In this document: one piece after another, positions 25,789 to 36,569 of the stretch
How positions within the stretch are numbered: position 1 is the first letter of the stretch
How the letters are laid out: each line of letters begins with the position of its first letter
Assembly: GCA_003952965.2 (NCBI GenBank)
Contig: CM025856.1
Location: 2,063,127-2,127,126 of the forward strand
Origin: Morella rubra
Lineage: Eukaryota > Streptophyta > Magnoliopsida > Fagales > Myricaceae
Reading direction: 5' to 3'
Length of the DNA stretch: 64,000 nt
The notes under the pieces: generated by a model
What the model was told of the DNA's origin: nothing
Databases searched by the model: none
Seen by the model: only the letters and a program-made list of their open reading frames with translations
Program-made: the position numbers and the translations under genes

Positions 25789-27910
25789 TCAGTCAGAATC
25801 CGAATCAGGATTCAAAGAGGATCTCACTGCCCTCCGCCTATTTCCATCATATCCATCATCTTCATCAACTTCGTCTGCTTTCTTTTCACTAATAATACCT
25901 GTACAACCATAGTAGTTCAGAGACTCTTGTTACAAGCTAAGAAATGCAACCACCCAAACCCAGGACAAGAAAATTACCTTTCTTTATGAGTAGGACCTCA
26001 AGAGTCTTTGTGGAGAAATCATCCTTTCCTCCCAGATCTTGAAACCCAACCAGCCTATCTACTGCAACTCCTTTTCTGGAAGTGAACAAAGTGGCATTAC
26101 TATCTTGATGCAAAATCGCACACAGAATCAAAAGGTCAATGAACCTGTGGTTAATCATTGAGATATGCTTGTCTGAGCTCATCTCTAGGACAATACCAAC
26201 AACTGTTCTTCACAATGGATATAAAGAAGTCCAGATCTCATTAGAGCCCAATTTGTACAATTCTGACTTCTTTTGAATTCTCATGCCTTTTAAAATACCA
26301 AATTGAACAGTACTGATGTGCCACTCTGGTACTTAAAATTATGCAATAGAAAAGAGATATGCCCTCACCTGAACAATATGACACAAGGCAAAGTCTTGAC
26401 ACCTAGTTTTGTAATGAAGAAGGGCGCATTCTGCATTTCATTTTCAGTGATGTATCAAAGTCTGAGTCTTGATTTGTCCGGTCAAACTTTTACAAAGATA
26501 GAATCCCAAAATTCCAATGTTGAACAATTAAATAAGCTCAACTTGAGCCAACACCTGAAATGCTCTAATCATAAACAAAAAAACTGAGGTAGACTGACCT
26601 CTGCATTCAGCTTGATGAACTTTGTATCAGTATGCCTTGGTGCAAGGGACTTCAAATGCTTATCAATTATCCTACATAGATCCATTTGACATGAAAACAT
26701 AATCTATGCAATACAGGCACCAAGTACGTCCACGTGGGTGTGTGACTATCTTCGGGAAAGAAAGAGAGGATATATATTAGAATAAAATGCTTTACTTGCA
26801 GCGGTAAAACTCCTGATGATAGAAATGACAAATCACTTTTTCACTACCAGTAACTTCGCCCAAGAAATCCCCCTCAGTAATCTCCCTGTATTCTCCATGC
26901 CCTTGCCTTTTTAATGCTTCTCGTTTCTCAGCTTCTTTCTATTCAAATAAATCCTCTCATGAATACTCTAAAATTACAGAAAGCTTACTCCAAGAAGATT
27001 CAGAAAAATATCAAAACTCTAACCTTGAGAACCGCAATCCTATCCGCATGCAATTTTTCCAGCTCAGGATCCTAATACCACCCAGTTCAAGTACACCTTA
27101 TAAATAGCAACAATTTCATTAATATGCCGGATGGAAGAAGCACCATTAAACTTACATCCATCAACTCATCAAGGTCGACCTCCTGGTTGAAAGAATTCGA
27201 TGATTGTGCCCCCTCTTGAGCTAGCAATTCCTGTAAGACCATATAAGAACACATGAGACGAAGGTAACAATCAGCACACAGGTTGGCTGGTAAATTGAAA
27301 CATGCATGTATTCTTTCTAACTCGCGAGGAAAGTTTTCTACTATAACCTATCAACCCCACAGTTTCCATCCTCTAAACTAACTAGGACACCGCCCGCTGC
27401 GGCCAAAAGAGAGTAACAAAACTTTGGAAAGTTTCACAGTTCCCAATTCACGGCATATTCTAGGAGGGAAAGAACGGCCTTAATTAGCATGAAGTAGAAC
27501 ACTAATAATGACCTCAGATAGTTGCTAACATGTTGACGAAAAAATCTTACACGCTTGCATCAGTTGAATAAGACGCCTTAAAGCTTCGCCAGAGGTGGTA
27601 GTTACGTGAAGTCTAAAGGGTATTTTACGCTAGATCAAATGGTTATAAACTTCTGAGATCGCTCTAACTACGATAATTGCGTTTTGTAAACCGAAAAAAT
27701 CCAAAAGACCCCATCATTGAAACACAACAAAAGATGGATATGGTGGAAAAAACTACACAGCAATTTAGCGATCACAGAACAAAATTATATACCAGATAAG
27801 AGATTAAGAACAAAATTCAAGAGAAAAACCTTCTGATAATTACGGGCAGCTGCCATCACATTTCCAAATGCTAAGTTAGTGAGTGTCGACTTCACTGAAT
27901 CCGGATCCAT
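25789..27910 (-). CDS. Phosducin-like protein 3 (PLP3), complete
   Basis: Thioredoxin-fold cofactor of the cytosolic chaperonin CCT; Arabidopsis PLP3a and PLP3b act in tubulin folding and microtubule assembly. Eight exons, all with GT-AG borders and continuous frame: 27830-27910, 27156-27230, 27024-27071, 26796-26938, 26599-26671, 26369-26430, 25978-26075 and 25789-25898. They give 229 residues, the usual length. The start MDPDSVKSTLTNLAFGN is the family start. Further landmarks are EVDLDELMDDPELEKLHADR, RQGHGEYREITEGDFLGEV, KVICHFYHQEFYRCK, FIKLNAENAPFF, LGVKTLPCVILF and VDRLVGFQDLGGKDDFST. The tail is acidic and ends in SDSD, as in relatives. No defects seen. Confidence 0.95.
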
Positions 27911-29012
27911 CTCTCCCTCTATCGGTAAGATTGAAACTATATTGGAGAGTAGACTACATTATTTCAATTTCAAATGGAACTTCGAGAAAAAGCTGTGAAC
28001 GTTCTTGGGTGCAAATAGATCTGGAACTGGAAGACTCACCTGGGGAGTTCTGAGTTCGTGAAGCAGCGAGGGCAGGAGAAATGTGCTTTGCAGGGGTGGG
28101 GGTGGGGGTCTCTCGAAAGTGACCGCCCAAATGAAAAACGAAGCGTCTGAATCAGTCTGTCTAGGAAGGCCTAACAAAACCTGGGCCGAAACGTCTTAAC
28201 GACGACGTGAAGGACCCGGCCCAACCTTCCCCTACGACAGTGTTGGCCATCTTCTTTACTAGACAATTGTTTTCTTTATCTTCTCCTCTCGTTTTCCCGT
28301 TTTTTTTTTTTTTTTTGTTTGAGTACACTGCTTTTATAAGACATCTATCAATTTTCACTGAGTTCTTTTCTTTTCAACAAAACTTTTATAATTTCGCAAA
28401 TTTCCTCCAAAAAAGTAGATAAATTTATTCAAAGGCATGTGAGAAATATATCTAATTTTTTTTTTCTTAATCGTTACAAAAAAAATGTTTTCAAAAACAC
28501 AAACAAACATAGTCATTGATTTCTTACTCATCATCATAGTTTCCTACAATGCTCAAGAACATACAGATCGGTGACTTGCATCTCTGGCCATTGGAAAAAA
28601 GCCTCTAATCACACCTTGAATACCACTAGCAAAGACCAAAAAATCAGCATCATTGACATCTATCAAAATGCTTTTTCATGTAGCAGTTTTAGAGCTTCAA
28701 TAAGAAAAGAGACCCAGTGGCATGATTTATCTGGAAGAGTAAAGAGCCAACCTAAGAGCAGTGACACAGCTTCATGACCTAATTTATCTGTAACAGGAAA
28801 GAGGAAACTAATTCATCGAAAACTTGACTTTGCTGTATTCCTTACAAGAAAGAACATATGGGGACGCTGTTATGATATATGAGTTACAAGATAAAGAACA
28901 AAAAAGTCTTTAAACAATGGCATCAGCTGCGATGTGTGGATGCTTTCCATGATTATATGAAACAAGAAACATGAATATTAAAAATCCCATAACCAATAAT
29001 GACGCATCGAAT
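27911..29012. other. PLP3 promoter and ZAR1-like 3' flank
   Basis: The first 250 bases are the PLP3 leader and promoter. The rest, to 29012, is the 3' flank of the ZAR1-like gene. T and A runs occur near 28300 and 28455. No further gene is supported. Confidence 0.5.
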
Positions 29013-31583
29013 TTAGGTTCTACGCTCTTCCTTCTTCCATACACCACCTCTAAACCCAAAATCTTCAACTGGGAAAGACTCCAACTCTGGACACCAACTC
29101 ACATTCACAATTCCTAGGGATGGCATAACTCGCTGCACTACTGACCACTCCATTCCCAAATCCGAGAGAGAATCCAACATCAAGGCCTCGATCTTCCAGA
29201 CAGCATTGTCAGGCCCCCAAAAGCTCTGATGGAACTCTGCAATATTACCAGAGGAGATTGAAAGAAACCTTAATAGAGGAAGTGATATGGGGTTGAGCCA
29301 CATTGGACTTATCTTCCCCGGATAAAATTCGAGACACAGCTCCTGGAGTTGCCTTGGAGGAAAGAGTTTATCGACCTTGGTAATGAGGTCACTACCATCA
29401 CAATCAAAACAACTCATTGACAAATATTGCAGTTCTTGGAGATTTACCAAAGCATTGACCTCATTATCTTCAATCTCCTCAGCACGAGTTATTTGTAATG
29501 CCAGCATCCTGAGTTTAGTCAAATTTCTTAATTCACCAATGCGGCAACCTTCCAACTGGCTTGATCTAGCAGGTCTAAACCCCAATAATACTTCAAGGTT
29601 TGAAAGCCTTCCCAGGCCTTTTGGCAAGCAGTCAAGTGAACCACAATGGCTCACATCTAAGACCTTGAGCTTCTTGAAATTCACAATGTAAGATGGAAGA
29701 GTTTTCAGATTTTGACAATAGCTTACATCCAAAATCTGAAGTTTGATAAGCTTCTCAAGCGAAGATGGCAATTGAACCAATGGATGAGTGTTGCTCAAGC
29801 TAAGGTAAGCTAAGTGCTGAAGGAAGCAAATCTGTTTCAAAATATCTGAGAGAGATGTTTCAAAAATTGACCTGGAAACATCCATCACCCGCAAGTATTG
29901 GGGCTTGCAAAGTGCTTTGGCAGTGCTTGATGCAATCTTGTTCACTTCAGCTGTCTTGACAGTTGACAACAACGCCCGCAACTTTTGATTAGCCATAAGG
30001 TGTTTGGGATCTAAATCGCTTTTGATCCCCAGATGGCGGCAACTTTTACCATCTTGGCTATAGAATGCATCATCTTCTGCAATTTTTAGCACCAAATCAC
30101 GAACCATATCATGGATTGCACAAGTATAGATCGTCCCATTGTATTTCTTATCAACAACCTCTATCAAACATCGATTTGTCAACCCTGAGAAACAATCTTC
30201 CCCAGCTTCAGTCGTTGGTCTACCATTTCTCAACGGAACGAAACCCTCTCCAATCCACCAATAGACCACCTGCTCTTTGCTAATGACACAGTCCTCCGGG
30301 AAAAGTGAGAAACAAAGGAAGCATGACTTCAGGTAAGAGGGGAGCTCATCATAGCTCAATTCAAGTGAAGCCATCAAGCCCCTCTCAGAACTGTCATTTT
30401 CTTTTAACTCGTCACGAAAGTGGTCCAAAATTCGCTTCCATTCATGATATCGGGGTGATTTATATAGCATCATTCCTCCGACTACCTTAATTGCTAATGG
30501 AAGACCCTTGCACTTCTCTACAATCTCTTTTGCAATATCCTCTAGCTCAGGGCACTCACCACCACTTGCTGCAAATGCAATCTTCCGAAACAGCAACCAA
30601 CTATCTTCCCCACTGAGGAACTTAGGCTTATGGATTCTTTCTTCCCTCACTCCCATCCTCCGTACCACTCTCTCATTTCTTGAAGTAACAATGACACTGC
30701 TTCCATTTCCTTTGGGTAATCCATTGGAAATCCTGTGCCACCAGTCCAAGTCTTTCTCGCCCCACACATCATCCAAGACAAGCAAATACCTCTTCCCCAT
30801 GAGATATTGGTTTATTTTCCGCAACAATTCGGCTCGATCATCTCCCACACTTGCATCTCCCAAGTTCCTTAACATGCTTCTCATAATTTGTTCTTCTTGA
30901 AAAGTTCGAGAAACAGAAACCCACATTCTTCGTTCAAACCGTCCCTCTACCTCTCTGTCATTGTAAATTTTCTGAGCAATGGTGGTCTTTCCCAGTCCAC
31001 CCATACCAACAACTCCAATTGCCAGTATTCCATCATCTGCTTTAAATAGCCAATCTTTTATCTTCCTTGTGTCACCTTCCAAACCTACCACTTGCGTATG
31101 ATCATACACGGGAGAGCTCCAGTTCTGTGATAGGTCATTGCATCCGTATACAGGCTCAGGTAGGTTTAGAAGTGGGACCTCAAGATAAGTTGCAATCTGT
31201 TGTTTGATTTTCGCAATTTTTTCGTTGATTTCTTTTAGGCGCTTTACAGCCTGATACTGCCAAGTAATCTTTGTGGGATGGACGCACATTCGCCAACCAG
31301 TGGAAAAGAGGTCATTGTCCCCGGACTGAAGTTGGCAATCTGCTAGTATGTCTTCAGCTTCAAAAATCAGTTCTCGCAAATTGACTATGATCGTGCGAAG
31401 AGTCTCTTTCTTACTCTTGAGCCTAGAAGTATCTTTCAGGAAGCTTTGCATTAACAGTAGCTCACTCTGTAATATTTCAAACTGATCTCTGAATTCGCCA
31501 AATTCGCTCAAAATGCTTTGTCCCCCTTCTGAAAGAGCCCTTAGCAATTTTTCCAGGAAAACGGTTATCACAGCATCAGCCAT
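29013..31583 (-). CDS. ZAR1-type CC-NB-LRR immune receptor, complete
   Basis: Intracellular immune receptor that matches Arabidopsis ZAR1 from end to end as I recall it; ZAR1 pairs with RLCK XII pseudokinases and forms a five-part membrane channel when activated. Single exon, 856 residues (ZAR1 has 852). The start is taken at MADAVITVFLEKLL, which fits the MADA-type alpha-1 helix and keeps the Glu at position 11 that lines the ZAR1 channel; a Met five codons upstream is also in frame. Coiled coil about 1-140 with LRELIFEAEDILADCQL; linker SSPVYDHTQVVGLEGD; P-loop GMGGLGKTT at 193-201; Walker B LLVLDDVW at about 267-274; CKGLPLAIKVVGG; the MHD motif reads IHDMV; then LRRs (LSLSNTHPLVQLPSS, LDVSYCQNLK) and the conserved end CPELESFPVEDFGFRGGVW. 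No break is seen. No pseudokinase partner gene lies in this window. Confidence 0.95.
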   Translation of the reverse strand: MADAVITVFLEKLLRALSEGGQSILSEFGEFRDQFEILQSELLLMQSFLKDTSRLKSKKETLRTIIVNLRELIFEAEDILADCQLQSGDNDLFSTGWRMCVHPTKITWQYQAVKRLKEINEKIAKIKQQIATYLEVPLLNLPEPVYGCNDLSQNWSSPVYDHTQVVGLEGDTRKIKDWLFKADDGILAIGVVGMGGLGKTTIAQKIYNDREVEGRFERRMWVSVSRTFQEEQIMRSMLRNLGDASVGDDRAELLRKINQYLMGKRYLLVLDDVWGEKDLDWWHRISNGLPKGNGSSVIVTSRNERVVRRMGVREERIHKPKFLSGEDSWLLFRKIAFAASGGECPELEDIAKEIVEKCKGLPLAIKVVGGMMLYKSPRYHEWKRILDHFRDELKENDSSERGLMASLELSYDELPSYLKSCFLCFSLFPEDCVISKEQVVYWWIGEGFVPLRNGRPTTEAGEDCFSGLTNRCLIEVVDKKYNGTIYTCAIHDMVRDLVLKIAEDDAFYSQDGKSCRHLGIKSDLDPKHLMANQKLRALLSTVKTAEVNKIASSTAKALCKPQYLRVMDVSRSIFETSLSDILKQICFLQHLAYLSLSNTHPLVQLPSSLEKLIKLQILDVSYCQNLKTLPSYIVNFKKLKVLDVSHCGSLDCLPKGLGRLSNLEVLLGFRPARSSQLEGCRIGELRNLTKLRMLALQITRAEEIEDNEVNALVNLQELQYLSMSCFDCDGSDLITKVDKLFPPRQLQELCLEFYPGKISPMWLNPISLPLLRFLSISSGNIAEFHQSFWGPDNAVWKIEALMLDSLSDLGMEWSVVQRVMPSLGIVNVSWCPELESFPVEDFGFRGGVWKKEERRT

Positions 31584-34077
31584 ATCTTTGCCTTGCAAAA
31601 ATTTAGGAGAAAAAGTAATAAGAAAACTGTCTTGAACATTTATCAGTTTATCCTAGGAAGATTGAAACTGATGGTTCCTTCTACCATGGGAAAATATCAA
31701 GATCGTCACACTTATTGCCTAGAGTTGAATTGAAGCACATGTGGCATCATAGAGCTATTCCAGAGAATAAGTTTACAGCTTGGCTGTCTATTGAAAAATA
31801 GATTTTCAACAACTGATGTACTAGATTTCATGACCTTTTTGCGTTGTATAAGAATCTTGGTAAACAAGAATCAAACCGCACGCAATCACAGATTTTCTGA
31901 AAGAATAGGAAGTGTGTTCAAGAGTTACACGCTATTCACTGATACATAAAGCATGGATGTGGGATTGTAGTGGTTTAGAGCAATCTTTAAGACTAATAGT
32001 TTCCTAGCTATTGTACTGAAGCTAGGTTGAGCAGCTTATATACCACATTTGGCTAAGAATGGTAATTATTGAGACATCTAATGATCCTGCAGATAAGAAC
32101 AAATCTCTACACCAGCATTTGAATGACAAAGATAAAGATCAGCAGCAGGTGAGATAAGGATAGAAGTCTTTGTAATCTTGTAATCGTATTTGGATATGAA
32201 TTCTGTAACCATATCAACATCTGTACTCAAACACTTGCATATATATGAAACTCTTCCACAGAGAGGTGTGTGGAAGAACATTATGTTCATTCATTTTCTT
32301 ATAGTAATCATGGTGGGGATAATGGGACAAAAATTGTTGAGCATACGAATAGCCTTCCCAAGCTAGAGAATAACATAGAAACTTGAGCACTTCCTGTCTG
32401 CTTTTACATGATGTAGTTTTTCTATTCCTGCGTTTTCATATTTAGTTATTAGCTTATTTGTTCTGTTGCAACTTCATTCTCTTGCCTTCTTTAAAAAAAA
32501 AAAAAAAAAAAATTTTAACAGCTGCTGGTATTTCGTGAACACCCAGGTACTTCATGAAGTTGTTTCCCTTAAACACCCTCTGAAGCCTTTTTTTTTTTTT
32601 TTCCTCATTTCAGTTGGTGTGCACAAGGAAACTCCGTTCTTAACACATTCCCAGAATCCCAATATCAAGGTCTGATAGGATTCCCTTCGGTGGACTTGCT
32701 AAAACCCTATTCCCTGACACTGAGAGCCAACATTCGAAAAAAAAAAAACTAGACAAACTATTAGCCAGAAATATTTACTTTGCAAACTGGAAGTCAGCTC
32801 ACAGAACTAAAAAGCAACCGAGTAGAATAAAATCTAGAGACTCGGATGTCTTTTCATTAACTACTTTAGCCGAATGAACTCATTCAGAAGACTTACAATT
32901 GGGTTGTTTCCAGAGTTCCAATTCTTCTACAACCTGACCATCAAGTGACTTTGGCCTGCAGTAGTTGGGAATTTTTAATCAGGATCAATCATAACAGTAA
33001 TTACCTATCTAGCAACAAGTCTAAAATTTAGCAAACCACACTTACAATTGAAACTTGAAGGAGAAGATCAGACGAGTTGCTCAAAAGATTTCCTCTTTCT
33101 CTTCAAGTACTCTGAAGCTCTCGATTTGGTTGAAATGGAAGAAACAAATTAAACTTGTAAGCTGAACCATAAAGGATGGTAGAGATGAATGAGAGTTTAA
33201 AGAGGGAAAATGCTTCTTAAGGATTAAAGCTATCTCACATCTTCGTTGTCTTCAAACCCGAATGTACAAAACCATCCTTCAATCAATCAAATGATAAGAA
33301 TGCCTCTTTCAGTTTCGGATATATCTTAAGGACATTATGGTCAAATGATCTAAACTGCTCGTCAACTCTGAAATGTCAACTATCAACGTTTATAGAAACA
33401 GTCCACACGGTTGAACGTATTCCTCCAGATTCCAGAAGAACGGAAACTACCTCTTAACTCCGTGGTTCCTTCGCGTGCGTGCGTGCCTTCCTGCTATGGT
33501 GACCAAAGGCTTCCTTGGCCCATCTCTTGAGACACTGAGGTACGACTTTTGATTTGTTCAGTCTCTTCCTCTGTTTCTTGGATATTAAGTTATTAACTAC
33601 AATAACATTTAAACAAATAGAGACACGTTTAGGTTCTGGGTTGTCTCGAACGGCAAACGGATAAGCTTCTATACGGCTTAGAATTCTTCACCTACGTGAA
33701 ACCTGGGTGAGGACTGTAGTCGGGTGAGGGAGAAACTTGTAGCTGCCCGATGTTTCTATAGGGGGCCGAAATGGACTGGAAATGACACGTGAGTCTGTGC
33801 ATACTGGCGCAACCAGGAAGAACATTTGAGAAAAAAAGAAAGAAAAGAACAACACCATGATGGTGATTCTGAAGGGCATTGGAAAGAGAAAACAAATGCT
33901 TCATCTAACATGACCTCTATCTTTAGATTCTTTACAGTATTGAGTAAATTGTATAGACCCAGTGGCGATGGGGACGATATCAGTAATTTGCCAGGCCTTT
34001 TCATCTGGGCCAGACGATTTAGCCCAAAAATCGTTTGTCTCAAATATCCAAAACGGCACAAGCCATCTGTTCACTTG
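31584..34077. other. ZAR1-like upstream region and intergenic DNA
   Basis: The first few hundred bases are the leader and promoter of the ZAR1-like gene. A or T runs lie at about 32490 and 32589. Short frames around 33690-34120 on both strands resemble nothing I know and overlap each other. No gene is supported. Confidence 0.5.
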
Positions 34078-34317
34078 AACTCTTGAAGAGTTGTGACTGA
34101 AGGCCCAAATGCGAGACTGCAAACTGCACCATTTAGCGAGGAGACTGGCACGTTATCCCTCTGTCTTGCAAGTTTTTAACTCTTTTGTTCCATGGATAGA
34201 TCAAGAAAAGGATCCTACCCCGTTTGTTGTACTCAGGGCCAGTGGTCCGTTCTGAGGGGAATCCCCCAAGGCTCACAAAGCTTGATAAAGCAAAAAGAAC
34301 TCTTGAAGAGTTGTGAG
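34078..34317. repeat. 20-bp direct repeat flanking a 200-bp segment
   Basis: GAACTCTTGAAGAGTTGTGA occurs at 34078-34097 and again, exactly, at 34298-34317. The 200 bases between end in an A-rich stretch (AAAGCAAAAA) beside the right copy. That is the look of a short retroposon with its target duplication, although no Pol III boxes are visible. The right copy also touches the inferred left edge of the LTR. Confidence 0.5.
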
Positions 34318-34938
34318 GTTTTTATTCCCCAAACTTGTTAACAATCCGTTGTCTTAATAGCTAACCCAATAGAAGCTAACATTTACCGAGTTGGTTTATC
34401 TTACACCTCTCAAACCTCTTTTCTATTGAAAGAGGGGTTTACAACACAAAGGGAGTAAGGCTTTAAGGTAGAGCAAATTTATGTGGAAGAGGTAGTGAGG
34501 AGGGATGTGGAAGAACACACTTCAATTTCTCAAATTTGGCTTGTATTGATTTGTCTTAACTTTACTTGGTTTGTACAAAATGGTGGGACTACATCCCTTT
34601 ATATAGGCTTACAAATTCAATCTTAGCCACACATTTCATCTAAAATATCTAGATATTTCTATGATACTTTTTAGATATTTTTGTAGCACTTTCTAGACAA
34701 GTCATTTTATATTTCTAGAAAGTTATTTGATCTTTCTTACTCTAGAGATTTATAGAACTCTCTAGAGAACTTCTTGCTCTTCCTTTATCTAGAGCACTAT
34801 AGAACTTTCTAGAAAATATTATTTCTCCTCATTTCCTCTAGAGATTTCTGGAACTCTCTAGAAGAGCTTTATCCTCCATTGGGGCGAGAACTATATTTGG
34901 AGCACATCTTGGGCCCAAATCAAGTTTGAATTTCAACA
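34312..34938 (-). mobile_element. Solo LTR, copia-like, with heat-shock-element motifs
   Basis: Read on the minus strand it begins TGTTGAAATTC at 34938 and shows a TATA-type word (CCTATATAAAGG) followed by a transcribed-looking segment, as in an LTR. The left limit is approximate and I found no clear target duplication. No internal region or second LTR is in place, so it is a solo remnant. Its upstream half is rich in TCTAGA words that form heat-shock elements: TTCTAGAAAGTTC at 34802-34814 is a perfect three-part element, and more partial ones lie at 34713-34720 and 34841-34863. The ONSEN (copia) LTR of Arabidopsis is the known case of such motifs; kinship with ONSEN is inference. Confidence 0.6.
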
Positions 34939-35010
34939 TTTTCCTAGGGATTCTAATGATTATATTCACGTTTTGATTGGTTTTTCACCCTTTTTGCTTC
35001 TCCAATATCT

Positions 35011-35969
35011 TCACTTTATATTAGTTCCTTCATCTTTAATCTCAAAGCTTGGGGCCTTCTTACGTTGCAGGAAATTGAAAAGCGCTTCAAAAGCAACATT
35101 GGCATCATCACTCTTCGTTAGTTCCTCAGCAACCTCGACTGGGGTGACCTCTGTGCTGTCTATTAGGGCTTCAATTTCTCCATAGAGGTGCTGGGATTGG
35201 CGATTAGTAATGCCATGGTAATTGGAGGCCAAGAGTTTGAAACCATGGCTAGCGCAATATGACATGTTGATATGCACGTCCATTCGACCCGGACGCAACA
35301 AGGCAGGGTCGAGCCGATCCTTGTGGTTGGCGGTGAACACAACGATTCTCTTGTCCCCCAAGCATGACCACAAACCGTCCATGAAGTTCAATAGACCGTT
35401 GAGCGTATACTGCAAAATTTTCAAGACGGAAGCGACACAGCAGATTACCAATGAGCCTACACAACAAAATGTTTTCTTGAAAAAATTAAATTTGTGTTCT
35501 TTATTATCTTGATCATATCGGGATAAAGGAAAATAATTATTACGATTAACATTTTTAAAAAAAAATCTGGAATTGTTAGTAGGCAACAAGTTTGCAAACC
35601 TTGGAGTTCTCGACATCCTGCGCCTGCATGGTGCAATCTAGCTATGTCCTCTATCACCAGCTTAGACCGATTACTCGTTGCCAACAAAGTCCTCTTTAGA
35701 TCAGAATCGTCGTAAAGACCTGACAGCTCCAAATCATAGATATCAAACTTGAGGTAATTAGCCATGGCAGCGATCAAGCTCGATTTTCCCTTACCGGGCG
35801 GACCGTAAAGCAAATACCCTCTCTTCCAAGCCTTCCCTACCTTCTTATAAAACTCCTCCTTCCTCACGAACCTGTCCAAGTCATCAATGATGGCCCTCTT
35901 GAGCTCCGGATCCATGGCCAGCGTGTCGAAAGTGGCCGGATGCTCTAGATTGATCCACCCAATATTCAA
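35011..35969 (-). pseudogene. BCS1-type AAA ATPase fragment (mitochondrial AAA-ATPase-like)
   Basis: C-terminal two thirds of a plant BCS1-like AAA ATPase of the kind annotated as AAA-ATPase At3g50940-like. Two coding blocks are visible: 35600-35969 (INLEHPATFDTLAMDPELK, KRGYLLYGPPGKGKSSLIAA, YDLELSGLYDDSDLK, LVIEDI) and 35011-35409 (LNGLLNFMDGLWSCLGDKR, FTANHKDRLDPALLRPGRMD, VTPVEVAEELTKSDDA), split by a GT-AG intron. The membrane-anchored N-terminal part is absent and there is no ATG. The Walker A loop reads GPPGKGKS where the family has GPPGTGKS. A 4-bp insertion (CTAGCTA where CTA is expected, about 35638-35645) shifts the frame right after VIEDI; the reading beyond it (DCTMQAQDVENSK) continues the family. 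Both the missing start and the shift argue for a non-working copy. Confidence 0.85.
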
Positions 35970-36124
35970 TCATCGGGAACGGATTGCCTCCGAAGGCAAT
36001 TTTGTGCTCAGATCAAACTGGACGGTTGAGATTATTTTATACAGATCTAACGCTGTAAAATAGTCCAGGTCATTTAATGAAATTTTTTGACTTCTGGCTC
36101 GGCTCCCCGTCTTTCACATGAGGC

Positions 36125-36569
36125 TTGAGCAATGAATTTGTGAGAAACTGGGGCCAATGGGTGTCTGAAATCCGCGAGCCTCGCAAGAAATCCAGAATAT
36201 GGCTAGGCACTCTCCCAGCCCCGGAAAAGGCAGCAAGAGCCCACGACGTCGCTGCCCTGAGCATCAAAGGAAGCTCCGCCATACTCAATTTCCCGGAGCT
36301 TGCTCCACGTGACGTGCAGGCCGCGGCGACCAAAGCAGCCCAAATGGATAAGTTCAATTCAGCGTCGTCGTCGTTATCTTCGCTGGTTTCCGCCATGGTC
36401 TTGTCGGAGGATTTGAGTGAGATCGTGGAGTTGCCGAGTTTGAGCACTAGCTAGTTATGAATCAGAGGGCTTGAGCAAGGAATTTGTGTTTGTGGACTCA
36501 GTGGATTCGTGGGGGATGTACCCGCCACCGAGGTTGCAGAGTGCAGAGGATTGTTTTTTATGCTTGTGA
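36125..36569 (+). pseudogene. DREB-type AP2/ERF transcription factor fragment
   Basis: Most of an AP2 domain without its start: [18 protein letters not shown], then [20 protein letters not shown] and [15 protein letters not shown]. The [17 protein letters not shown] sequence is typical of DREB/TINY-type ERFs. The N-terminal YRGVR strand and everything before it are gone and no ATG is present. After VELPSLSTS a TAG closes the frame, but it comes from a 4-bp CTAG duplication (about 36447-36454); past it the family's C-terminal end is readable (GLSKEFVFVDSVDSWGMYPP). The bases just before the AP2 part nearly repeat that C-terminal end (36123-36142 against 36469-36488, 19 of 20 identical), which suggests a rearrangement joint. 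It faces the AAA ATPase fragment. Confidence 0.85.
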